Assembly: GCA_000403945.1 (NCBI GenBank)
Contig: APFI01000055.1
Span: 1-12,158, forward strand
Length of the DNA: 12,158 nt
Reading direction: 5' to 3'
DNA from: Desulfovibrio sp. Dsv1
Lineage (GTDB): Bacteria > Desulfobacterota > Desulfovibrionia > Desulfovibrionales > Desulfovibrionaceae
The translations under genes and the position numbers were made by a program. Shown here one piece after another: positions 6,304-12,158 of this stretch (position 1 is the stretch's first letter; every line of letters starts with the position of its first letter). The notes under the pieces are model-generated. The model saw only the letters and a list, made by a program, of their open reading frames with translations. It searched no databases and was not told where the DNA came from.

Positions 6304-6873
6304 CTACCAGTGTGTGTCCAGAATCCGCCGCAGAATATCGGCGTCCAGCCCGCTGACGGGAAGCAGGGGGCTGGGGGCGGCGTTGTGCGGCGCAATGTCC
6401 TTCACAAACCATGCCACGTCGTGCCAGGCATCGGCCTTGAAGCCCGCCTTGCGCTGGACACACATGGTCCGGAATCCCAGCGAGGCGTGCAGCCGCTCGC
6501 TGGCGGCGTTGGGCAGCGTGACCAGGGCATAGGCGCTTTTGACGCCCTGGAGGGCCAAAATATCCAGCAGTATGCGGTACATCCGCGTGCCCCCGCCCCG
6601 CGAGGTGGCGGTGGCATCAAGATAGATAGACAATTCCGCGTTCCATTGATAAGCTTCCCTTTCCGCCTGCCTGTGGGCATAGGCGTAGCCGGATATCCCG
6701 CCGTTTTCTTCACAGACCAGATACGGATATGTTTCTGCTATCCGCCCGATGCGGGCGGCGAACTCCGGCTCTGCGGGCAAGGTGTGCTCAAAGGTGACAG
6801 GGCTGTGGATATACTGCGCGTATATTCGCAGCAGGGCCGCGCTGTCCTCAGGTCGTGCCAGTCTGACCTTCAT
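6304..6873 (-). CDS. GNAT acetyltransferase, phosphinothricin-acetyltransferase-like
   Basis: This is a 189-residue GNAT-fold enzyme of the PAT/Bar/MnaT (YncA) group, which transfers acetyl from acetyl-CoA to amino groups of small compounds such as phosphinothricin or methionine sulfoximine. Family blocks in order: VRLARPEDSAALLRIYAQY (3-21), SPVTFEH (24-30), EFAARI (37-42), YLVCEENGGISGYAYAH (51-67), the probable catalytic Glu in AELSIYLDA (79-87), acetyl-CoA loop SRGGGTRMY (91-99), LPNAASERLHASLGF (120-134) and GFKADAWHDVAWF (144-156). The Met at 6873 has GGAGG (6878-6882) 4 nt upstream. It is a lone gene, convergent to fliQ and directly upstream bordered by an IS630 relic, so it reads as an accessory gene. 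The true substrate cannot be told from sequence. Confidence 0.9.
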   Translation of the reverse strand: MKVRLARPEDSAALLRIYAQYIHSPVTFEHTLPAEPEFAARIGRIAETYPYLVCEENGGISGYAYAHRQAEREAYQWNAELSIYLDATATSRGGGTRMYRILLDILALQGVKSAYALVTLPNAASERLHASLGFRTMCVQRKAGFKADAWHDVAWFVKDIAPHNAAPSPLLPVSGLDADILRRILDTHW

Positions 6874-6941
6874 GTTTCCTCCAATGCTCCGGCGGCATGT
6901 CCAACGCTGTTGCCGGATACCCTATTGCCATTTAATAAGAA

Positions 6942-6985
6942 AGGGGGCTGTCCTAGCTAAGAAAAAAGAGCTAGGCCAGCCCCTT
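6942..6985. repeat. Hairpin-forming inverted repeat at the IS630 end
   Basis: GGGGCTGTCCTAGCT (6944-6958) and AGCTAGGCCAGCCCC (6969-6983) pair over 15 positions with one T/C mismatch, around the loop AAGAAAAAAG. A G-T and an A-T pair extend it outward. It looks like a terminal inverted repeat lying head-to-head with a second copy of itself. On the minus strand the second arm is followed by a T-containing stretch (CTTTCTTATT), so a weak terminator role cannot be ruled out. Confidence 0.8.
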
Positions 6986-6987
6986 AA

Positions 6988-7683
6988 AAAAGTGAACTTG
7001 AACCTCACCACAGCAAATATTGGAAAATCCCACCGCGACAAAATGCGGCCTTTGTAGCAGCAATGGAGGACGTTCTCTGTATTTATCATTTGCCGTATGA
7101 CATAGACTATCCCGTCGTGTGTATGGACGTATCCAATAAGCAACTGATCGGAGAAGTGCGCACACCGATTCCGGGAAGGCCTGGACAACCCAAACGGATA
7201 GACGATGAATATATCAGGAATGGTTTTGCGCAAATCCTTATGGAAGGAGAACCATTGGCTGGTAAGCGCCATGTCCGCGTGACCGTGCGCCGGACTCGCA
7301 GGGACGGGGCGCATCAAATCAAATCCATGCTTGATGAACGTTACCCGGAAGTTATTAAAGTACGCTTGATTATGGACAATCTGAACACGCATAATGTTGC
7401 TTCGCCTTATGAAACATTTGATCCGGAAGAAGCTCAACGCCTGGCATCGCGGCTTGAAATACATCATACCACCAAGCATGGTGGTTGGCTTAATATGGTC
7501 GAGATAGAACCCAGTGTGTTGGAAGGCCAATGCCTTGATCGGCGTATTGCCGATATAGCCACCATGAAAGACGGGGTACAGGTCTGGAAAACCCGGCGCA
7601 ACAACAGCGCCAAAAGAATTCATTGGCAATTTACAACGGCAGATACCAGGATAAGGCTACAAAGCCTTTATCCGAAGATTTAA
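6988..7683 (+). pseudogene. IS630-family transposase, N-terminally truncated
   Basis: The frame is open from 6988, just after an in-frame TAA, and starts in the middle of the protein: SELEPHHSKYWKIPP, then NAAFVAAMEDVL, before the first Met at 7063. The catalytic DDE residues are visible, numbered from 7063: D22 in VVCMDVSNKQL, D105 in RLIMDNLNTHN and E147 in GGWLNMVEIE. The C-terminus reaches the usual ...LQSLYPKI end. Several normally fixed residues differ (MDxSNKQL has V for E; HHTTKHGGW for HHTPKHGSW). The HTH region, roughly the first 110-120 residues of the ~345 usual, is absent, so it cannot bind its ends. An internal start with SD-like sequence exists but probably yields only a non-functional fragment. 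Confidence 0.85.
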
Positions 7684-7698
7684 GCGTTATAAAAAAGT

Positions 7699-7704
7699 AC
7701 TAGG
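7699..7704. repeat. NCTAGN target-site copy, left (ACTAGG)
   Basis: The hexamer directly abuts the IS481-type end at 7705. IS481 is known to insert at NCTAGN and duplicate six bases. The partner on the other side of the element is TCTAGG (8494-8499), identical at five of six positions. Confidence 0.6.
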
Positions 7705-7799
7705 TGTAATGTTCCAACAGGTTGTTCGCTCTCCCTCAAGTCGGTAAAGCTGGAGTTGCCACACTGCCAGAGCCGACCGGGGGAGAAGGTGAACAGTCA
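7705..7799 (+). repeat. 95-bp inverted repeat, left arm of IS481 relic
   Basis: It begins TGTAATGTTCCAACAGG and ends in the ribosome binding site and first codons of the transposase (GGGGGAGAAGGTGAACAGTC). It matches the reverse complement of 8399-8493 at 92 of 95 positions. Confidence 0.9.
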
Positions 7800-8070
7800 C
7801 AAGAATGCCCAACTGACGACCGGAGGCCGGGAGGAAATGATCCGGCGGATGCAGCCGCTCCGGCCGTCGAAGTTGCCACCGGCTTTGGCGTAAGCATACG
7901 CGCTGCCAGAAAGTGGATGATCCGCTATCGGCAGGGAGGCGTTGAAACTCTTGCTGACAGGAGCTCGCGGCCGGGACGCTGCCGCGACACTTTCACGGGG
8001 GAGAATGCCTGTCGCATGCTAGCGTTGCGGAAAATGCGCATGACAGGCGACGAGACAGCTCTTCGACTGC
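7789..8070 (+). pseudogene. IS481-family transposase, N-terminal HTH fragment
   Basis: From GTG 7789, preceded by GGGGAG, the protein reads VNSHKNAQLTTGGREEMIRR, the usual start of IS481 transposases. A frameshift between about 7850 and 7865 moves the rest to another frame: VEVATGFGVSIRAARKWMI, RYRQGGVETLADRSSRPGR, and RKMRMTGDETALRL. These are the two N-terminal helix-turn-helix parts, with the DRSSRP linker that IS481 proteins carry. Family similarity ends at about 8070, at the junction with the inverted copy. The catalytic domain is not on this strand. Confidence 0.8.
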
Positions 8071-8071
8071 G

Positions 8072-8398
8072 GGGAGCGGGTGCATGTTTGCGCATATGCC
8101 CGCTCTTTTTATGCCGTTCTGATGAACTATTCCGATTTACCGCTAGTTTGCGGACGATAAGGCCGTGTACGTTTGTGTTTTTTATGTCGGATTCCCGTCA
8201 AGCATCGCGGAACTTTCATGATTTGCAGCAGACACCATTGTCCGCAAGCACGCGATCCGCTTTAATTCCATGCGAGGCATGCCACGCAACGGCAAATCAG
8301 AAGAATTCCACCGCTGATCCCGCAGTTTCATCCGGGAATATTGCCGTATATGCAAGGCGGGACGCGTCATCAATGCACACGTGCGAATATTCCCCGCC
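8072..8398 (-). pseudogene. IS481-family transposase, catalytic core fragment in inverted orientation
   Basis: Read on the minus strand from 8398: EYSHVCIDDASRLAYTAIF, PDETAGSAVEFF, then a stop, FAVAWHASHGIKADRVLADN G, another stop, and, after a frame change, HKRTRPYRPQTSGKSE, a stop, FIRTA. All three catalytic positions can still be recognised: Asp in CIDD, Asp in VLADNG and Glu in GKSE. At least three stops and a frameshift break it. It is joined upstream directly to the first codons of the gene (GTG AAC AGT C), so the HTH region was deleted from this copy. Confidence 0.8.
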
Positions 8399-8493
8399 TG
8401 ACTGTTCACCTTCTCCCCCGGCCGGTTCTGGCAGTGTGGCAACTCCAGCTTTACCGATTTGAGGGAGAGCGAACAACCTGTTGGAACATTACA
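8399..8493 (-). repeat. 95-bp inverted repeat, right arm of IS481 relic
   Basis: It is the reverse-complement partner of 7705-7799. It runs outward to TTGGAACATTACA and stops at TCTAGG (8494-8499), the second NCTAGN hexamer. Confidence 0.9.
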
Positions 8494-8498
8494 TCTAG

Positions 8499-8693
8499 GT
8501 GCGGGCCATTGCCACGGCCAGCGGGGAACAGACCGCCTCCATCCGCGAGATGGTTGACGCCATCAACGATGTGGACAGCGTGGCCGGGCATGCCGTCCAG
8601 GCCATGAACAACGCGGCGCGCTCCGTGGCGGCTCTGGCCGAGCAGACTTAGACCCTGCATTTTCTGGTCTTGGAAATGCGCGGCAATGAATAA
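8499..8693 (+). pseudogene. Methyl-accepting chemotaxis protein, C-terminal remnant
   Basis: The frame reads VRAIATASGEQTASIREMVD, AINDVDSVAGHAVQAMNNAA, RSVAALAEQT. This is the last part of the MCP signalling coiled coil (I-A-x-A-S-x-EQ-x-A-S-x-x-I near the C-terminal methylation helix). An in-frame TAG at 8649-8651 follows; beyond it the frame continues TLHFLVLEMRGNE to TAA 8691-8693, matching the usual MCP tail, so the TAG is a later nonsense change. Everything upstream (ligand domain, HAMP, most of the signalling domain) is missing, cut at the NCTAGN hexamer of the IS481 relic. It has no start and cannot be functional. Confidence 0.8.
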
Positions 8694-8769
8694 GCGCGCC
8701 CGGCAGCAGGGGAGAGGGGACAAGCCCGCTTTCTTCATGCGTTCGCTCTGTTGAAAATCGCCGCGCCCC

Positions 8770-8799
8770 TTGACAGCCTAGTGTCGCTTGGACTATACT
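8770..8799 (+). promoter_or_regulatory. Sigma-70 promoter of the rpsL-rpsG-fusA operon
   Basis: A perfect -35 TTGACA (8770-8775) and a -10 TATACT (8794-8799, five of six) are 18 bp apart, which is near consensus and fits a strong constitutive promoter for ribosomal protein genes. Transcription would start near 8806, leaving a leader of about 45 nt before rpsL. The 75 bases between the MCP remnant and this promoter show nothing else I can name. Confidence 0.85.
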
Positions 8800-8850
8800 C
8801 AATGTCTTGAAGTTTTCACTGTGTAACTGTTCCTTATGATGGAGGAATAC

Positions 8851-9222
8851 ATGCCCACGATCAATCAGCTCATCCGTATTGAGCGGAAGGCCGTGGTGAA
8901 ACGCAAGAAGACCCCTGCGTTGCAGGCCTGCCCGCAGCGTCGAGGTGTATGCACCCGCGTTTACACCACCACCCCCAAAAAGCCGAACTCGGCCCTGCGT
9001 AAGGTTGCCCGTGTGCGCCTGACCAACGGCATTGAAGTGACGGCTTACATCCCCGGCGAAGGCCATAACCTGCAGGAGCACTCCGTGGTGATCATCCGCG
9101 GCGGCCGTGTGAAAGACCTTCCTGGCGTCCGTTACCACATCGTGCGCGGCACTCTGGATACCTCCGGTGTGGCCGACCGCCGCAAGAGCCGTTCCAAGTA
9201 TGGCGCCAAGCGGCCCAAGTAG
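8851..9222 (+). CDS. rpsL: 30S ribosomal protein S12
   Basis: S12 lies at the decoding centre of the 30S subunit and affects accuracy and streptomycin response. The 123-residue length is typical. The signature TTTPKKPNSALRKVARVRL (39-57) and the loop GGRVKDLPGVRYH (84-96) are intact. The wild-type lysines K43 and K88 indicate no classical streptomycin-resistance change, and D89 is the site that RimO methylthiolates in other bacteria. ATG 8851 is chosen for GGAGG (8841-8845) 5 nt upstream and the family N-terminus MPTINQLIR; the ATG at 8836 lies before this site. It is first in the str operon. Confidence 0.99.
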   Translation: MPTINQLIRIERKAVVKRKKTPALQACPQRRGVCTRVYTTTPKKPNSALRKVARVRLTNGIEVTAYIPGEGHNLQEHSVVIIRGGRVKDLPGVRYHIVRGTLDTSGVADRRKSRSKYGAKRPK

Positions 9223-9359
9223 GTTTTCGATCCCGTTCACTTTTGACCATCCGTCCGGCGTGCGCCATGCGCCGCGCCATGGTCGCCCGCTTTCAGGTTG
9301 GGTGCCGGCGCGTCGCGGGGTTGGTGACGCCGCAATACACGCATGTAAGGAGAAACCCC
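9223..9359 (+). promoter_or_regulatory. rpsL-rpsG intercistronic leader with hairpins
   Basis: This 137-nt gap has no gene. It holds GC-rich self-complementary stretches, for example GGCGTGCGCC near 9258-9267 and GCGTC/GACGC around 9309-9329. In E. coli the S7 protein represses translation by binding the S12-S7 intercistronic region, so a similar control here is plausible. The sequence alone does not prove an S7 site. Confidence 0.4.
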
Positions 9360-9830
9360 ATGCCCCGTAAAGGTCCTGTTCCCAAGAGGGAAGTGCTGCC
9401 CGATCCGCTGTACTCCAGTCGTCTGGTCACCAAATTCGTAAACCGACTGATGTACAACGGCAAGAAGGGCGCGGCTGAAAAGATTTTTTACAGTTCTCTG
9501 GAAATCTTGGCTGAAAAGACCGGCGAAGATCCCATGCACGCCTTTGAAAAGGCTTTGGACAACGTCAAGCCCCATATGGAAGTCAAGGCCCGCCGCGTGG
9601 GCGGCGCCACCTACCAAGTGCCTATGGAAGTACGTCCCGAACGTCAGGTCTCCCTGTCCATCCGCTGGCTGATCAACTATTCCCGTTCGCGCGGTGAAAA
9701 GGGGATGACCGCCAAACTTTCCGCCGAACTGCTGGATGCCTATAACGGTCGCGGCGGCGCGGTGAAAAAGCGTGAAGACACCCACCGCATGGCCGACGCC
9801 AACAAGGCATTCTCCCACTACCGCTGGTAA
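9360..9830 (+). CDS. rpsG: 30S ribosomal protein S7
   Basis: S7 starts assembly of the 30S head by binding the 3' domain of 16S rRNA and lines the E site. The 156-residue protein has the S7 signature DPLYSSRLVTKFVNRLM (15-31), then YNGKKGAAEKI. The beta-hairpin region is ARRVGGATYQVPMEVRPERQ, and the C-terminus is KREDTHRMADANKAFSHYRW. ATG 9360 follows AAGGAGA (9347-9353) and gives the standard MPRKG start; the frame is open further upstream, but that part is not S7-like. It lies between rpsL and fusA as in most bacteria. Confidence 0.99.
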   Translation: MPRKGPVPKREVLPDPLYSSRLVTKFVNRLMYNGKKGAAEKIFYSSLEILAEKTGEDPMHAFEKALDNVKPHMEVKARRVGGATYQVPMEVRPERQVSLSIRWLINYSRSRGEKGMTAKLSAELLDAYNGRGGAVKKREDTHRMADANKAFSHYRW

Positions 9831-9857
9831 GGCCGCCACGATCAGAATCGCATGCCG

Positions 9858-9889
9858 CCGACGCCACGCCCGCAAGGAAGCGGCGTCGG
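9858..9889 (+). promoter_or_regulatory. Hairpin in the rpsG-fusA gap
   Basis: CCGACGCC (9858-9865) pairs perfectly with GGCGTCGG (9882-9889) around a 16-nt loop, followed by only TTTGG. The T tract is too short for a full terminator, so it may act as a partial attenuator or a processing/stability element. It ends 37 nt before the fusA start and leaves its ribosome binding site free. Confidence 0.5.
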
Positions 9890-9926
9890 TTTGGTACCAC
9901 ACCTTCCGCAGTATGGAGGAAATACC

Positions 9927-12005
<2,079 letters not shown>

Positions 12006-12017
12006 CGGCAACAGACA

Positions 12018-12066
12018 GGTTTTGCGGGGAAGTGGCCCTTTTAAAAAAGAGTCTCCTCCCCAAACC
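12018..12066 (+). other. Long stem-loop downstream of fusA
   Basis: GGTTT plus GGGGA (12018-12022, 12026-12030) pair with TCCCC plus AAACC (12057-12066), with a TGC bulge. The loop itself can fold CTTTT against AAAAG (12038-12049). There is no T tract directly after it. It starts 13 nt after the fusA stop and could form the 3' end of the str message together with the next hairpin. Confidence 0.45.
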
Positions 12067-12071
12067 TCACC

Positions 12072-12093
12072 CCCCTAAAATTTTTGGGGTTTT
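12072..12093 (+). terminator. Possible intrinsic terminator after fusA
   Basis: CCCC (12072-12075) pairs with GGGG (12086-12089), extended by an A/T-rich inner stem with a bulged T, and is followed by TTTT (12090-12093). The stem is short, so the call is tentative. If real, fusA ends the operon here, immediately before the terminal repeat. Confidence 0.4.
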
Positions 12094-12095
12094 GA

Positions 12096-12155
12096 CTAGA
12101 AGTCATTTCATAATTCCCTGATGACTCTTCTGAGTAAAATCATGGAAAATGCCAA
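12096..12155. repeat. 60-bp terminal inverted repeat, right copy
   Basis: This is the reverse complement of 2-61 with two transitions. It starts inward with CTAG (12096-12099), preceded by TTTTGA, a context different from the left copy. Read outward on the plus strand it is open and gives SFHNSLMTLLSKIMENAK, the same frame as the left copy with N/D and L/P differences. It probably belongs to a multicopy element that leaves the window here. Confidence 0.85.
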
Positions 12156-12158
12156 GTG

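Larger units (their letters stand above)
6942..7704 (+). mobile_element. IS630-family element relic
   Basis: A terminal palindrome (6942-6985) is followed almost at once by the catalytic two thirds of an IS630-type transposase (6988-7683) and about 20 bases of AT-rich tail. The element's right end is cut at ACTAGG (7699-7704), where an IS481-type element starts. The CTAGG there also occurs, as CCTAG, in the left terminal sequence. The right terminal repeat may therefore be the IS481 target, but that match is only five bases. N-terminal coding and the outer right end are missing. Confidence 0.7.
7705..8493. mobile_element. Palindromic IS481-family relic 2
   Basis: Both ends carry the same 95-bp sequence in inverted orientation (7705-7799 and 8399-8493, three mismatches). 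This is far longer than a normal terminal repeat and includes the transposase translation start on both arms. Between them, the plus strand encodes the transposase N-terminus (7789-8070) and the minus strand encodes the catalytic core (about 8398 down to 8072). The element is therefore two 5' halves joined tail to tail near 8071-8075, not one intact copy. At 789 bp it is shorter than a usual IS481-type element of about 1 kb. NCTAGN hexamers flank both ends. Confidence 0.8.

Noticed and set aside
7722..8462. A single 246-residue protein across the IS481 relic
   Set aside because: Only about 7866-8070 in this frame is transposase; before it lies the terminal repeat and after it antisense transposase core. 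It is a chance merged frame.
8836..8850. Start of S12 at ATG 8836
   Set aside because: The GGAGG lies downstream of this ATG and the family N-terminus MPTINQLIR begins at 8851.
9243..9359. N-terminal extension of S7 from 9243
   Set aside because: S7 begins MPRKG at 9360 after a good ribosome binding site; the upstream residues are not S7-like.

Overview
The window looks like a piece of a Desulfovibrionaceae genome (Desulfovibrio-type, GC-rich sulfate reducer). The ribosomal protein S12, EF-G, Era and FliL/N/O/P/Q proteins all read like members of that group, codons are GC-rich in the housekeeping genes, and a clean sigma-54 type (-24/-12) promoter sits in front of the flagellar genes. I assign the family from remembered protein similarity, not from a search.

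Layout. (1) 1-1435 is a graveyard of broken mobile elements and one broken host gene: a 60-bp repeat (2-61), the end of an IS481-family element with the 3' part of its transposase (63-402), a frameshifted and N-terminally truncated IS4-family transposase (467-1050), the last codons and right-end hairpin of an IS200/IS605-type element (1050-1172), and a decayed GGDEF-domain (diguanylate cyclase) relic (1170-1435). (2) 1612-3266 is intact core genome: era (ribosome assembly GTPase) and a YggS/PLPBP-family PLP homeostasis gene. (3) 3272-6262 is a flagellar operon, sigma-54 promoter then fliL-fliN-fliO-fliP-fliQ, encoding the stator-associated FliL, the C-ring/switch protein FliN and three parts of the flagellar type III export gate. 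There is no fliM between fliL and fliN, and no fliR/flhB/flhA after fliQ. (4) A convergent phosphinothricin-acetyltransferase-like GNAT gene (6304-6873, minus) ends against fliQ across a strong hairpin. (5) 6942-8693 is a second graveyard: an IS630-family relic, a palindromic IS481-family relic flanked by NCTAGN target-like hexamers, and the last ~64 codons of a methyl-accepting chemotaxis protein gene. (6) 8770-12005 is the start of the str operon: a near-consensus sigma-70 promoter, rpsL (S12), rpsG (S7) and fusA (EF-G). (7) 12006-12155 holds two possible hairpins and a second, inverted copy of the 60-bp repeat that begins the window.

How it fits together. Three healthy modules (era-yggS, flagellar export/switch, str operon) are separated or bordered by nested IS relics, and both window ends carry the same 60-bp sequence in opposite orientation. 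This suggests a genome with many IS copies in which rearrangements have fallen at module boundaries. It may also mean the window is an assembled contig that stops at a multicopy repeat at both ends. I found no CRISPR array, tRNA, rRNA or defence system, and nothing I would call a new biological system. The most interesting points are the terminal inverted repeats, the palindromic IS481 relic, the sigma-54 promoter, the duplicated motif in FliN and the long fliO/fliP overlap.
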